Shown here: positions 17,051-25,702 of the stretch, piece after piece | Numbering within the stretch: position 1 is the stretch's first letter | Layout: every line of letters starts with the position of its first letter | Assembly: GCF_006517255.1 (NCBI RefSeq) | Contig: NZ_CP041185.1 | Span: forward strand, 5,518,001-5,582,000 | DNA: 64,000 bases | Direction of reading: 5' to 3' | DNA from: Janthinobacterium tructae | GTDB taxonomy: Bacteria > Pseudomonadota > Gammaproteobacteria > Burkholderiales > Burkholderiaceae_D | Translations under genes and position numbers: made by a program | Notes under the pieces: generated by a model | Databases searched by the model: none | What the model was told of the DNA's origin: nothing | The model's input: only the letters and a program-made list of their open reading frames with translations

Positions 17051-18439
17051 ATGATTGCTGCCGCCAATGAGGGTGTGCTTGATACGGATGCGCCGGAAAA
17101 CCTGGCGCGCATCGAGCATATCGTCGTGCTGATGATGGAAAACCGCTCGTTCGACCACATGCTGGGCTACCTGAGCCTGGAAAGTGGGCGCGCCGACATC
17201 GATGGCTTGCAGTCCAGTCATGCCAACCTGCACGCGGGCGTGACGTATCCTGTGCACCATTTGCAGCGCACGGCCTTCGGCCCGCAGCAAGACCCGTCGC
17301 ATACGGGCCTGTCGGTGGCGCAGCAATTGCAAAACAATAACGGCGGCTTCGTCGACGACTATGCGCAAACGCATCCGGGCGACCCCGACATCGATCTGGT
17401 GATGGGTTACTATAATGCGGCCGACTTGCCCATGTATGATTTCCTGGCGCAACAGTTCTGCGTCTGCGACCGCTGCTACAGTTCCGTGCCGGGCGCCACC
17501 TGGCCCAACCGCCTGTATGCGATCAGCGGCAAGGCGGCCGGCAGCCGCGACAGCAAGCGCGTGCCCCTGTATGCGAACAAGTCCTTCGTGCGCCACCTGG
17601 ACCGGGCCCAGCTTAGCTGGAAATTTTATTCCGCCTGGAAACCCTGGAGCCTGGCCTTCAGCGACGACCATTACCGCTCGTCCGAGTGGTATGAGCCCTT
17701 CGGCTCCAGCGCGCGCCGCTATGGTTTCATCGGCGATGCGCTGGCGGGCACCTTGCCGTCTGTCAGCTGGATCGATCCGCATTTTTTTGAGAATGACGAC
17801 CACCCACCGGCCGATATCCGCGCCGGCCAGGCGCTGGTAGCGCAGGTTTACCAGGCCCTGTCGCGCGGTCCCGCCTGGTCGCGCACCTTGCTGATCCTCA
17901 GTTATGACGAGCACGGCGGATTTTTCGACCATGTGCCGCCGCCCGCCGCCGCCGACGACGACCCCGCGTTTCGCCAGTACGGCGTGCGCGTGCCCATGCT
18001 GCTGGTGTCGCCGCTGATCGCGCCGGGCAGCGTCAGCCACGAGGTATACGATCACACGTCGATCATCAAAACCATCTTGCAGCGATTTTGCCGCGGCGCC
18101 GATGGCGGCTTGCCTCAGATGGGCGCGCGCGTGGCGGCCGCCAGCGGCCTGGGTGCCGTGCTGGCCCTGGCGCAGCCGCGCGCGGCACCCGCCGTGCCCT
18201 TTGCCGTGCTGGCGCAGCGGGCCGCATGGGAAGCGGATGTGCGGGCGCATGACTTCGCCCCGCTGGCGCAGGCTGAAGGCTTGGTCGCCGCCGTTACTGC
18301 CGTGCCCGTGCAATCTGATGCCGAAGCGGGCGTAATCGCTGCGCATCGGCAATTGGCGCGCTGGGCCAGGAATGCGCAGATAGCGCCCGGGCCGGCGGGC
18401 CGGCGCCGGCGGCAGGGTGGCAAAGTCGCAGGCGCTTGA
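17051..18439 (+). CDS. Phospholipase C / acid phosphatase-type phosphoesterase
   Basis: Phosphoesterase family protein (AcpA / PlcC superfamily) of 462 residues. The N-terminal metal and nucleophile motif HIVVLMMENRSFDHMLGY is near residues 22-40, the middle carries CDRCYSSVPGATWPNRLY, and the second metal motif LSYDEHGGFFDHVPPP is near 285-300. The start at 17051 follows GGGGAG. Most relatives are exported, but no Tat or Sec signal is visible here, so it may be cytosolic or exported another way. It lies 100 bp after gspB; a link to type II secretion is only positional. The stop codon is inside the first unit of a 12-bp tandem repeat. Confidence 0.85.
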   Translation: MIAAANEGVLDTDAPENLARIEHIVVLMMENRSFDHMLGYLSLESGRADIDGLQSSHANLHAGVTYPVHHLQRTAFGPQQDPSHTGLSVAQQLQNNNGGFVDDYAQTHPGDPDIDLVMGYYNAADLPMYDFLAQQFCVCDRCYSSVPGATWPNRLYAISGKAAGSRDSKRVPLYANKSFVRHLDRAQLSWKFYSAWKPWSLAFSDDHYRSSEWYEPFGSSARRYGFIGDALAGTLPSVSWIDPHFFENDDHPPADIRAGQALVAQVYQALSRGPAWSRTLLILSYDEHGGFFDHVPPPAAADDDPAFRQYGVRVPMLLVSPLIAPGSVSHEVYDHTSIIKTILQRFCRGADGGLPQMGARVAAASGLGAVLALAQPRAAPAVPFAVLAQRAAWEADVRAHDFAPLAQAEGLVAAVTAVPVQSDAEAGVIAAHRQLARWARNAQIAPGPAGRRRRQGGKVAGA

Positions 18440-18509
18440 GCTGGACAATGAGCTGGACAATGAGTTGGACAATGAGCTGGACAATGAGTTGGACAATGAG
18501 CCGGGCAAT
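18438..18509. repeat. Six tandem copies of a 12-bp repeat
   Basis: The unit GAG(C/T)TGGACAAT is repeated six times without gaps, the last copy being diverged (GAGCCGGGCAAT). It overlaps the stop codon of the phosphoesterase gene and ends about 70 bp before mobB. Because 12 is a multiple of 3, copy-number change would not shift a reading frame. Confidence 0.9.
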
Positions 18510-18582
18510 GCATGGCGCCAGCGCCGGGCGTTGGCGCCGGTGGGGCTGCGTATAATCACTGCTTCTCAATCAAGGAGTGATC

Positions 18583-19119
18583 ATGCACGATGCGATGCCC
18601 GCCCACCCGGTACTGGGTGTGATCGGCCGTTCCGGTAGCGGCAAGACGACCCTGCTGGAATTTGTGGTGAAGGAACTGGCGGCGCGCGGCTTGCGTGTCA
18701 ACCTGGTCAAGCACAGCCACCATGACCTGGCGCTGGAACCGCCGCAAAAAGACAGCGCCCGGTTGCGCCTGGCTGGGGCGGCGGAAGTGCTGGTGGCGTC
18801 GCCATATCGCTTTGCCATCGTGCATGAGTTGCGCGGCGCGCCCGAGCCGAGCCTGGCGCAGCAATTGGCCCGCATGGGGCCGGCGGATCTGACCCTGGTC
18901 GAAGGTTTCAAGACGGACCCCATCCCCAAGCTGGAAGTATTCCGCCCGGAAGTGGGGCAGGCGCCCCTGTATCCGCACGACCCGCATGTGATCGCCGTCG
19001 CCTCCGACAGCCCGGCGCCGGCCGACCTGCGTGAGGGCGTGCAATGGCTGGACTTGAATGCGCGCGAGCACGTACTGGCCTGGTTGCTGCTGCAGTTGGA
19101 AAATAAGCTGGAAAAATAA
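18583..19119 (+). CDS. mobB: Molybdopterin-guanine dinucleotide biosynthesis adaptor MobB
   Basis: GTP-binding accessory protein of MobA in making the molybdenum cofactor form Mo-bis-MGD. The 178 residues begin with a P-loop at 15-23 (GRSGSGKTT), then LVKHSHHD and the [14 protein letters not shown] block [15 protein letters not shown] lies five bases before the ATG at 18583; a GTG six bases earlier is less well placed. It stands alone here without mobA or moeA. Mo-bis-MGD enzymes such as nitrate reductase would be its beneficiaries. Confidence 0.9.
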   Translation: MHDAMPAHPVLGVIGRSGSGKTTLLEFVVKELAARGLRVNLVKHSHHDLALEPPQKDSARLRLAGAAEVLVASPYRFAIVHELRGAPEPSLAQQLARMGPADLTLVEGFKTDPIPKLEVFRPEVGQAPLYPHDPHVIAVASDSPAPADLREGVQWLDLNAREHVLAWLLLQLENKLEK

Positions 19120-19176
19120 GCTAAAGGTTTGCCGGCGCCATCCGTTAATACTGGTAGAACCTCATTGGAGAAATGT

Positions 19177-19377
19177 ATGGACGTCGGAAGCATTGCTCAA
19201 CTGTCAACCACGATGGCGGAGACCGGCACGCGGCAAGCCGTCGGTTTGACTGTCCTGAAAAAAGCCCAGGATATCCAAAGCTCGACTGCTACTGCCTTGC
19301 TGGCAGCGTTGCCACCGGTACAGTCGGCGCCGAGTCTGCCGGCTCACCTCGGTAACCGCATCAACACGACAGCCTGA
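19177..19377 (+). CDS. YjfB-family small putative motility protein
   Basis: This 66-residue protein begins MDVGSIAQLSTTMAETGT and continues VGLTVLKKAQDIQ; both blocks are typical of the YjfB family. The family is found mainly in flagellated bacteria and is annotated as a putative motility protein, with no defined function. TTGGAG lies six bases upstream of the ATG. A strong terminator follows at 19420. Confidence 0.75.
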   Translation: MDVGSIAQLSTTMAETGTRQAVGLTVLKKAQDIQSSTATALLAALPPVQSAPSLPAHLGNRINTTA

Positions 19378-19419
19378 GCGCAGGTCTGTAGCGCCCGTCT
19401 GGCGCTTTGCCGTGCCCAT

Positions 19420-19460
19420 GCCCACACCACCGTCCTCGACGGTGGAGAGTGGGCGTTTTT
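19420..19460 (+). terminator. Rho-independent terminator
   Basis: A long hairpin (arms GCCCACACCACCGT and ACGGTGGAGAGTGGGC, one small bulge) is followed by GTTTTT. It closes the yjfB-like transcript before the bufferin operon. Confidence 0.85.
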
Positions 19461-19508
19461 GTCAGTGTTTTCGCTTTTTTTCCTGCTCCTGTCAAGTTGA
19501 TTAATTGA

Positions 19509-19524
19509 CCATGGTTCGCCATGG
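19509..19524. promoter_or_regulatory. Inverted repeat CCATGG-TTCG-CCATGG upstream of the bufferin operon
   Basis: Two CCATGG palindromes are separated by TTCG about 100 bp upstream of bufA. It could be an operator or an RNA hairpin; I cannot assign a regulator. Confidence 0.3.
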
Positions 19525-19620
19525 CACGGCCGATTCAGTAAAATGACGTCCATCACCTCGCGTTGCCCATAGTGCAGCCCGGGGCGTGCCATTACTTTGA
19601 CCCATGCAAGAGGACTCCCC

Positions 19621-19923
19621 ATGAACAAACGTCAAGCTCTCATCGCCGCCGCCCTTGCGGGCCTCTGTGCCGGCACCACCGTCAACGCGACCGCACACGA
19701 TGGTCCCGCTCCTGGCGACAAGGAAAAATGCTACGGCGTCGCCAAGGCAGGGCAGAACGATTGCGCCTCGTCCGATGGCGCGCATTCCTGCGCGGGCCAG
19801 GCCGAGGCGGACAACTTGCCCACGGAATGGGCGTATGTTGCCAAGGGCACGTGCGAACAGGCGGGCGGCTCCGTCAAGCCCATCAAGGCCGGCAAGGCCG
19901 CCAAACCGGCCACGCAGCCGTAA
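19621..19923 (+). CDS. bufA1: Bufferin precursor BufA1 (DUF2282), RiPP metallophore
   Basis: Ribosomally made, post-translationally modified peptide precursor of the bufferin type. It has 100 residues. Residues 1-25 form a Sec signal peptide ([18 protein letters not shown], cleavage near ATA-HD), which also acts as the leader. The mature part carries four conserved cysteines at 37, 48, 57 and 78 in the blocks [22 protein letters not shown] and GTCEQAGGS, the DUF2282 pattern. In characterised bufferins, cysteines are converted to thiooxazole-type heterocycles by an MNIO enzyme, and the periplasmic product binds copper. A start at 19597 would put residues before the signal peptide and is less likely. 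The modifying enzyme follows 17 bp downstream. Confidence 0.88.
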   Translation: MNKRQALIAAALAGLCAGTTVNATAHDGPAPGDKEKCYGVAKAGQNDCASSDGAHSCAGQAEADNLPTEWAYVAKGTCEQAGGSVKPIKAGKAAKPATQP

Positions 19924-19940
19924 GCTCTCGCCGCTTGCCC

Positions 19941-21563
19941 ATGCCGCAGCCACTTCGAGCGCGTGCCGGCGTCGGCCTGCGCGCCGCGCACTACCGCGAC
20001 TTCATGGCGCGCCGGCCCGCCGTGGGCTGGCTGGAAGTGCATACCGAAAATTATCTGCAGCCATCTGGCTGGGATAGTCATGTGTTGCAGACGCTGCGCC
20101 AGGATTACCCGATCAGCCTGCATGGCGTGGGCCTTGGCCTGGGCTCCGTGCGCGGCTTTTCCGAGCCCCATTTGCAGCGCGTGCGCGCCGTGGTGGAGCG
20201 CATCGAGCCGGCCCTCGTGTCGGAACACCTGTGCTGGGGCGCCGTGGCGCAGCAGCAACTCAATGATCTGTTGCCGCTGGCCTTGAATGGCGCCGCCCTC
20301 GACTTGTTGTGCGCAAGGGTGGGCCGCGTGCAGGATGTGCTGAAAAGGCCGATCTTGCTGGAGAATGTCTCCACTTACCTGCGTTTTGCCGACGATGCCA
20401 TGAGCGAGGCGCAATTCCTGGCGGAACTGGCCCGCCGCAGCGGCTGCGGGCTGCTGCTCGATATCAACAACTTGTATGTGAACCAGTGCAACCACGGCGA
20501 AGACACCCTGCTTGCCATGCAAAGCATCGCGCCGGGCAGCGTGGGCGAGCTGCACCTGGGCGGCCATCTGCTGACGCCGCACGCCGTGATCGACCACCAT
20601 GGCGCCGCCGTGGCCGAGCCCGTCTGGGACTTGTATGCGGCCGCCTTGCTGCGCTTTGGCGCCATTCCCACCCTGGTCGAATGGGATACGGATTTGCCGC
20701 CGCTCGATATCCTGCTGGGCGAAGCGGACAAGGCGCAAGCGATGCTGGCGCGCCATGCGCCGCAAGCGCCATGGCAGGGCGCGCTGCTGGCGGCGGCGCC
20801 ACCGCCCGCGTCGTGCGATGCGCTGGCGGTCGGCCAGCAAGCATTTGCCACGGCCTTGCTCGATACTGCGGCGACGTTGCCATCGTTCGCGGGAGAGGCG
20901 GTGCCGCAGCGTTTCTCTTTGTATCGCGGCAATTTGAGCACCACCTGGCGCCGTACCCTGGGCCACGCCTATCCCGTCGTGCTGGCGCTGGTTGGCGCGG
21001 ATTTTTTTGGCGGCCTGGCGCGCGCGTACGGCCGCCAGTATCCGTCAGATAGCGCCGATTTGACGCAGTTTGGTGCCCGTTTCGCCGATTTTCTGAGCAG
21101 TTTTCCGCCTGCGGCCGAGTTGCCCTATCTGCCGGACATGGCGCGCCTGGAATGGGCCGTGCACCTGGCCCATTACGCTGCCGATGCGCAAGCGCTGGCG
21201 CCAGAGGCGCTGGCCGCCCTGCATCCCGATCAGCTCGAAGTGCGCCGTTTTACCTTGCATCCCGCTTGCGCCTTGCTGGCATCGAACTGGCAAGTGGCGG
21301 CCCTGTGGCATGCGCATCAGGATGGCGAAGAGCAGGGGATGTTTCCGCACGATATGCAGGTGGCCAGCTGGACATTGGTATGTAGGTCGCGCTGGAAGGC
21401 GCAGGTGCTGCAAGTGGATGCGGCCGCGCATGCGGCCTTGCTGGCGTTGCGGCAGGGACAAACGTTTGGCGCCGCGCTCGATGCGGCGTTCGAGCGGGAT
21501 CCGGCATTCGACCTGGCCGCCCGCCTGCGCCAGTGGCTGGCGCATGCGGTGCTGGCGGCGTGA
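19941..21563 (+). CDS. bufBC: Fused bufferin-modifying enzyme: MNIO oxygenase (DUF692, BufB) joined to BufC (DUF2063)
   Basis: One 540-residue chain holds two domains normally encoded by separate genes. Residues 1-275 are DUF692, a multinuclear non-heme iron TIM barrel. Its metal-site blocks are all present: [48 protein letters not shown] and LVEWDTD. Residues 300-535 match DUF2063, with [23 protein letters not shown] and LARLEW-type blocks ([15 protein letters not shown]). DUF2063 is thought to recognise the precursor. The ATG at 19941 has no good ribosome binding site, so coupling to bufA1 is likely. The last base-paired stop is at 21563. No DoxX-type gene follows. The fusion is the notable feature. 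Confidence 0.88.
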   Translation: MPQPLRARAGVGLRAAHYRDFMARRPAVGWLEVHTENYLQPSGWDSHVLQTLRQDYPISLHGVGLGLGSVRGFSEPHLQRVRAVVERIEPALVSEHLCWGAVAQQQLNDLLPLALNGAALDLLCARVGRVQDVLKRPILLENVSTYLRFADDAMSEAQFLAELARRSGCGLLLDINNLYVNQCNHGEDTLLAMQSIAPGSVGELHLGGHLLTPHAVIDHHGAAVAEPVWDLYAAALLRFGAIPTLVEWDTDLPPLDILLGEADKAQAMLARHAPQAPWQGALLAAAPPPASCDALAVGQQAFATALLDTAATLPSFAGEAVPQRFSLYRGNLSTTWRRTLGHAYPVVLALVGADFFGGLARAYGRQYPSDSADLTQFGARFADFLSSFPPAAELPYLPDMARLEWAVHLAHYAADAQALAPEALAALHPDQLEVRRFTLHPACALLASNWQVAALWHAHQDGEEQGMFPHDMQVASWTLVCRSRWKAQVLQVDAAAHAALLALRQGQTFGAALDAAFERDPAFDLAARLRQWLAHAVLAA

Positions 21564-21567
21564 CACT

Positions 21568-21852
21568 TTATTCGAAGGCCCGCAGCAGGCGCGCTTCGCC
21601 CGTCTGATCGCGGTACAGGGCATTCGCGGCCAGGGTGGCGTCCATCATGCGCGCGACTTGCTCTTCTTCAAAGCGGGCCAGCTCGGCGGTGGCCCCGACG
21701 AGGGCCAGTTCCAGCCTGGCGCGTGCGCTCTGATACAGGCTGCTGGTGTATTTGTCTGTGTTACGCAGCAATTCTTCCGCGTTTTCTATTACCTGGCGCA
21801 AGTCGCCGATCAGGCGTTCCTGGCTGCGCGTACCGTGTTCGGGATGGTCCAT
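21568..21852 (-). CDS. DUF883 / ElaB-YqjD-like small protein
   Basis: This 94-residue helical protein has an N-terminal half (LIGDLRQVIENAEELLRNT, then YQSARARLELAL) that fits the DUF883 family of ElaB/YqjD ribosome- or membrane-associated stationary-phase proteins. The usual C-terminal transmembrane helix is missing; instead the tail is soluble (ARFEEEQVARMMDATL). The ATG at 21852 is preceded by GGAAGGGAAG. It is convergent with the bufferin operon, 4 bp from its stop. Confidence 0.65.
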   Translation of the reverse strand: MDHPEHGTRSQERLIGDLRQVIENAEELLRNTDKYTSSLYQSARARLELALVGATAELARFEEEQVARMMDATLAANALYRDQTGEARLLRAFE

Positions 21853-21977
21853 GGCGCTTCCCTTCCGCAATCGATATTTATCTGACAATAACGACGTGTC
21901 GCAGCTTGACTTGGGCAGCCGGGCTGGCAGCGGTGCTGGCTGGACGCATGGGGCTGCTTTCGCCCCCCATGCCGGAG

Positions 21978-22199
21978 TCAGACGGGAGCGACGACCGTGA
22001 TACGGATATCGCCCACGCTGACGACCTGGCCGGCGCGGATCTTGGCGGTCTTGCGCAATTCCTTCTTGCCATCGACCTTCACCACGCCGCTATCGACCAT
22101 GACCTTGCCTGCGCCACCGCTGTCGCACAAGCCGACCAGCTTCAGCAGCTGGTTCAGCTCGACGAACTCGGATGTTAAATCAAAGCTTACTTTTTGCAT
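21978..22199 (-). CDS. S4-domain RNA-binding protein (YbcJ-like)
   Basis: This 73-residue protein consists of a single S4 RNA-binding fold (ELNQLLKLVGLCDSGGAGKVMV, then VVKVDGKKELRKTAKIRAGQVV). It matches the YbcJ/RlbA-like stand-alone S4 proteins, whose RNA target is poorly defined. It lies between the DUF883-like gene and fumC on the same strand, with 95-125 bp gaps. Confidence 0.85.
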   Translation of the reverse strand: MQKVSFDLTSEFVELNQLLKLVGLCDSGGAGKVMVDSGVVKVDGKKELRKTAKIRAGQVVSVGDIRITVVAPV

Positions 22200-22294
22200 T
22201 GTATCCCTTATTGCAATGATGTGTTTTCAACACTTGATGACGACCTCAACTAATCCATAGTTTACCTGAAGCCGCCAGCAATGCAGGGTGTAAG

Positions 22295-23689
22295 TCAGCT
22301 TTTGTTGGGCTGCGTCATCTCCAGTGGCACGATCCATGCACTGAATTGCTCTTCCGTCACATAGCCCAGGGCCAGTGCCGCTTGCTTCAGGGTCGTGCCT
22401 TCATGCTGGGCCTGCTTGGCGATTTGCGCCGCCTTGTCGTAGCCGATGTGTGGCGCCAGCGCCGTGACCAGCATCAGGGAGCGCTCCATCAGCTCGGCGA
22501 TGCGACCACGGTTCGGCGCGATGCCGTGCGCGCAATGCGCGTCGAAGCTGCGCATGCCGTCGCCCAGCAGGCGCGCGCTTTGCAGGAAGTTGTGCGCAAT
22601 CAAGGGTTTGAAGACGTTCAGCTCGAAATTACCCGAGGCGCCACCCACCGTGATGGCGACGTCGTTGCCGAACACCTGGCAGCACAGCATGGTCAGTGCT
22701 TCGCACTGGGTGGGATTGACCTTGCCCGGCATGATGGAACTGCCTGGCTCGTTTTCGGGGATGGTGATTTCACCGAGGCCGGAACGGGGGCCGGACGCCA
22801 TCCAGCGCACGTCGTTGGCGATTTTCATCAGCGCCGTGGCCAGGGTTTTCAGCGCGCCATGGGCGGCCACCAGGGCATCATGGGCGGCCAGGGCGGCAAA
22901 CTTGTTGCTGGCCGTCTCGAACGGCTGGCCCGTCAGGCGTGCCAGTTCCGCCGCAATGCGACCGGCAAATTCCACGTGGGCATTCAAGCCCGTGCCCACG
23001 GCCGTGCCGCCGGCGGCCAGCTGCAGCAGCGGCGGCAGCGATGCCGTGATGATGTGCTCGGCAAAGTCCAGCTGCGCCACATAGCCGGAAAATTCCTGGC
23101 CCAGGGTCAAGGGCGTGGCATCCTGCAAATGCGTGCGGCCGATCTTGACGATATCGGCAAACTCCGTGGCTTTCGCGTCGAGCGTGGCGCGCAGCTGGCG
23201 CAGCGGCGGCAGGACCGTGTTGGCGACGGCAAGTGCGGCCGCCACATGGATGGCGGTGGGAAAGATGTCGTTCGAGGACTGGCCCAGGTTGACGTCGTCG
23301 TTCGGGTGCAGCAGGCGCGCTTCTCCTCGCAAGCCGCCGATCAGCTCGGAACCGCGGTTGGCCAGCACTTCATTCATGTTCATATTGCTTTGCGTGCCGG
23401 AGCCCGTCTGCCAGACGGCCAGCGGGAATTCTGCGTCATGCTTGCCAGCCAGCACTTCGTCGGCCGCTTGCGTGATGGCGATGGCCTTCTTGCCATCCAA
23501 TAGGCCCAGCTCCAGGTTGACGTGGGCGGCCGCGCGCTTGACGGTGGCCAGGGCGGCGATCAGTTCAGGCGGCATCTTTTCCGTGGAGATATGGAAGTGC
23601 TCAAGCGAGCGCTGCGTTTGCGCTCCCCAAAGCCGGTCGGCGGGTACGTCGATCGGGCCGAAACTGTCGCGTTCGATTCTGCTACTCAT
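22295..23689 (-). CDS. fumC: Fumarate hydratase, class II
   Basis: Interconverts fumarate and malate in the TCA cycle without an iron-sulfur cluster. The 464 residues begin [25 protein letters not shown] and contain the superfamily signature [11 protein letters not shown] and the substrate-site block [14 protein letters not shown]. Length and motifs are complete. Class II enzymes are stable to oxidants and often used under oxidative stress or iron limitation. Confidence 0.96.
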   Translation of the reverse strand: MSSRIERDSFGPIDVPADRLWGAQTQRSLEHFHISTEKMPPELIAALATVKRAAAHVNLELGLLDGKKAIAITQAADEVLAGKHDAEFPLAVWQTGSGTQSNMNMNEVLANRGSELIGGLRGEARLLHPNDDVNLGQSSNDIFPTAIHVAAALAVANTVLPPLRQLRATLDAKATEFADIVKIGRTHLQDATPLTLGQEFSGYVAQLDFAEHIITASLPPLLQLAAGGTAVGTGLNAHVEFAGRIAAELARLTGQPFETASNKFAALAAHDALVAAHGALKTLATALMKIANDVRWMASGPRSGLGEITIPENEPGSSIMPGKVNPTQCEALTMLCCQVFGNDVAITVGGASGNFELNVFKPLIAHNFLQSARLLGDGMRSFDAHCAHGIAPNRGRIAELMERSLMLVTALAPHIGYDKAAQIAKQAQHEGTTLKQAALALGYVTEEQFSAWIVPLEMTQPNKS

Positions 23690-23860
23690 GGCATCCCTTT
23701 CATCGATGGAGGTGGATCGAGTGTACTCCAGACGTCAAAAAGACACAGGATGATGCTGTATTGCATCATTTTTCCCTTGGTCCATCTATATTTTTGCGAT
23801 TTCCTGCCGTTAAAGACAGACGAGTTTCCCTTCCTATCTTGTTATCAAAGCGATCAGTCC

Positions 23861-24982
23861 ATGCAAAGCAGCATTGTTACCCGTTGGTCCCTGATCGCGT
23901 GCGCCGCCGCCAGCCTGGCCTTGCCGCCCGTGATGGCGGCCGAACTGGGCGAGATGGCGGTGCTGTCACATGTAGGGCAGCCCTTGCTGGCCGAGATCGA
24001 ACTGACGGCCCTTACTCCAGAAGAGGCCGGCGGCGTGGCCGTGCGCCTGGCCTCGCCCGATGTGTACCGGGGCGGCGGCATCGGCATGGACCCGGCCTTG
24101 CAAACTTTGATGATCAGCCCGCTGGAACGCGGTGGGCGGCAGTATGTGCGCGTGACTACCCGGCAAGCGATTCAGGCGGGTCATGTACATTTGTATTTGT
24201 TATTGGGTAATGGTAGCGGCGCCGTCGTGCGTCTGGGTACGCTGTGGCTGACGCCGGCACCGCCCGCCGCCGTCGCTGCCGGTGCGCCAGTCAGGCCCGT
24301 CATTCCGGCGCCCGTGACCGTGCCTTTGCCGCTGCCGCGCACTGCGTCCGGCACGCCGCCGCCCGATGCCGCCGCGCTGGCAGCGCGCGCGCGGGCCGAG
24401 GGACTGGTGCGTCCGGCGCGCGTGTTCGTGCCGCCGCTTGCCGTGCCTACGCCGGCGGCTCCCGCGCTGCGTCCGCCGCCGCTGCGCCGTGTCAGGGCGC
24501 CCGTCGCCGCTTGCGCGCCCCAGGTGGATGCTGGGCAGGCGCAAGCGTGCGTGGCGCTGGATGAGAAAAATGCGGCCCTGAATGACAAGCTCGGTGAATT
24601 GGAAGGCAAGATCGGCGCCTTGCAAAAGGCGCTGGCTCAGCCCGTCACCGCCGCCGCTGTGCCGGCTGCCGCGCCGGTCGAGGCGCAGGCGCCGCATGTC
24701 AAGCCCAAGCCCCTGCACGCGGCGCCGGCAACCGACAAGGAAAAGAAAACGGGCGGCAACGGCTTGCTGTGGCTCGGTATCGGCACCCTGGCCTTCGTGC
24801 TGTTGACGGCGCTCATCGTGTATGTCGTGCGCAAGCGCAGGCAGGTGGCGGGGCCGGGCGCGCCGTCGAAATACTGGGTCCTGCTGCGCAAGCCGTTCGG
24901 CCGCAAGAAAGAGGTGCCGGTACTGACGGAGGCGGTGGAGGAGGAAGCGGCCGAGGCGGAAACGGAGCCGTTCTCGCGTTAA
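23861..24982 (+). CDS. FimV-like single-pass membrane protein
   Basis: This 373-residue protein has a signal peptide (about 1-27, ending VMA-AEL) and an N-terminal FimV-type domain (AELGEMAVLSHVGQPLLAEIELTAL and YVRVTTRQAI). The middle is Pro/Ala-rich with a short coiled coil (NAALNDKLGELEGKIGALQKA), then a transmembrane helix near 305-325 (LLWLGIGTLAFVLLTALIVYVV) and a basic and acidic cytoplasmic tail. FimV/HubP proteins organise cell poles and type IV pili or type II secretion. This one is much shorter than full FimV and lacks the C-terminal TPR domain. The ribosome binding site is weak, so the start is moderately sure. Confidence 0.75.
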   Translation: MQSSIVTRWSLIACAAASLALPPVMAAELGEMAVLSHVGQPLLAEIELTALTPEEAGGVAVRLASPDVYRGGGIGMDPALQTLMISPLERGGRQYVRVTTRQAIQAGHVHLYLLLGNGSGAVVRLGTLWLTPAPPAAVAAGAPVRPVIPAPVTVPLPLPRTASGTPPPDAAALAARARAEGLVRPARVFVPPLAVPTPAAPALRPPPLRRVRAPVAACAPQVDAGQAQACVALDEKNAALNDKLGELEGKIGALQKALAQPVTAAAVPAAAPVEAQAPHVKPKPLHAAPATDKEKKTGGNGLLWLGIGTLAFVLLTALIVYVVRKRRQVAGPGAPSKYWVLLRKPFGRKKEVPVLTEAVEEEAAEAETEPFSR

Positions 24983-25059
24983 TGCTGCTGCAAGGCCGCG
25001 CTAAAAATTTGATATAAAAAAAGATATTTAAAAAAGATAGAAAGTGCCTGTGTACGGTG

Positions 25060-25089
25060 TTGCCTATTTTTCAAAGATGGTGATATGAT
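25060..25089 (+). promoter_or_regulatory. Sigma70-like promoter ahead of the candidate ncRNA
   Basis: TTGCCT at 25060-25065 and TATGAT at 25084-25089 are separated by 18 bp. Transcription would begin near 25096. There is no good coding sequence immediately downstream. Confidence 0.6.
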
Positions 25090-25095
25090 TAACTC

Positions 25096-25380
25096 AGTGG
25101 ACTTGCTCTACGACAAAACAGCCCCAGCCTGTCGCAGTCACCAACGATAGTGTGGCGCGGCAAACAGGTGTAGCGTTGCATAAACGCCTGGGACTGGAAG
25201 CGGTTTGCGATGCCGACGATGTGCTCGCGAACGCCGGATGCAACCGGCAGCGAGGCGACGCCAGGAGATACCTGGGGTTCGCCTTCCAAATTCCCCCTCC
25301 TTGCTTTTTGAGTGTCGCAGATGGCGCGCTCCCTGGCACGGCGGCAGACGTAAAAAAAGCACCCTCGGGTGCTTTTATCG
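25096..25380 (+). ncRNA. Candidate structured non-coding RNA
   Basis: The 423-bp gap between the FimV-like gene and fliT holds no convincing gene but does contain a promoter, several stable hairpins and a terminator, all on the plus strand. Hairpins: CGACA/TGTCG at 25111-25134; CAGG..GCGTT/AACGC..CTG at 25165-25190; and a three-way junction at 25227-25282 made of GCGAAC/GTTCGC closing GCCGG/CCGGC (25233-25248) and CCAGG/CCTGG (25261-25275). The end is the hairpin at 25355-25376. It does not match the tmRNA, RNase P, SRP or c-di-GMP riboswitch sequences I know. It may be a trans-acting small RNA or a diverged known class such as 6S RNA. Confidence 0.45.
25353..25378. terminator. Bidirectional hairpin terminator
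   Basis: AAAAGCACCC-TCG-GGTGCTTTT forms a strong stem. Minus-strand transcripts (fliT) meet a T run (TTTTTTTA) here, and plus-strand transcripts (candidate ncRNA) meet TTTTAT. Confidence 0.85.
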
Positions 25381-25405
25381 TTTCTGGCGTGGCAAGCTTG
25401 CTTAT

Positions 25406-25702
25406 TTACATGCGGGCGCGCGATCCTGGCATGATGTTCGACAGCTGCGTCATCCACGGTTCCGTGATGGCGCGGATTTCGCGGTCATTGGCCAGGATTT
25501 GCTTGAGCAAGTCGATCTTGCGCAGGCGCGAGGCGCCGGCCTGGGCAGGCATGCTGCCCGTCAAGGTCGCGCTGGCTGCGCTGGCGCACTGGTTTTCCAG
25601 GGTATCCAAGCCATCCCAGTCGCTCGAACGTGCGGCCACGACCATTTTGTTGGTCATTCCTGCAATATTTTCATACATCGAGAGAACGTCGTTGGAGGTC
25701 AT
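25406..25702 (-). CDS. fliT: FliT-like flagellar export chaperone
   Basis: This 98-residue helical protein begins MTSNDVLSMYENIAGMTNKM, followed by AARSSDWDGLDTLENQC and LLKQILANDREIRAI, the FliT pattern. FliT holds the filament cap protein FliD before export and in enterobacteria inhibits FlhDC. The ATG at 25702 is preferred over a GTG two codons upstream. It is isolated here, with no fliD or fliS next to it, and is followed by a terminator. Confidence 0.75.
   Translation of the reverse strand: MTSNDVLSMYENIAGMTNKMVVAARSSDWDGLDTLENQCASAASATLTGSMPAQAGASRLRKIDLLKQILANDREIRAITEPWMTQLSNIMPGSRARM

Noticed and set aside
18438..18509. Tandem repeat considered as a CRISPR array
   Set aside because: The units are 12 bp with no spacers and no cas genes are present.
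18417..18638. Plus-strand frame reading through the 12-bp repeats as Glu-Leu-Asp-Asn units
   Set aside because: It overlaps the end of the phosphoesterase and the start of mobB, has no ribosome binding site and no domain.
25227..25282. Three-way junction considered as a c-di-GMP, TPP or cobalamin riboswitch
   Set aside because: None of the conserved core sequences of those riboswitches is present, and no gene lies directly downstream on the same strand.
25096..25350. Open frames in the gap before fliT considered as genes
   Set aside because: They lack ribosome binding sites and recognisable domains, and the DNA is dominated by hairpins.
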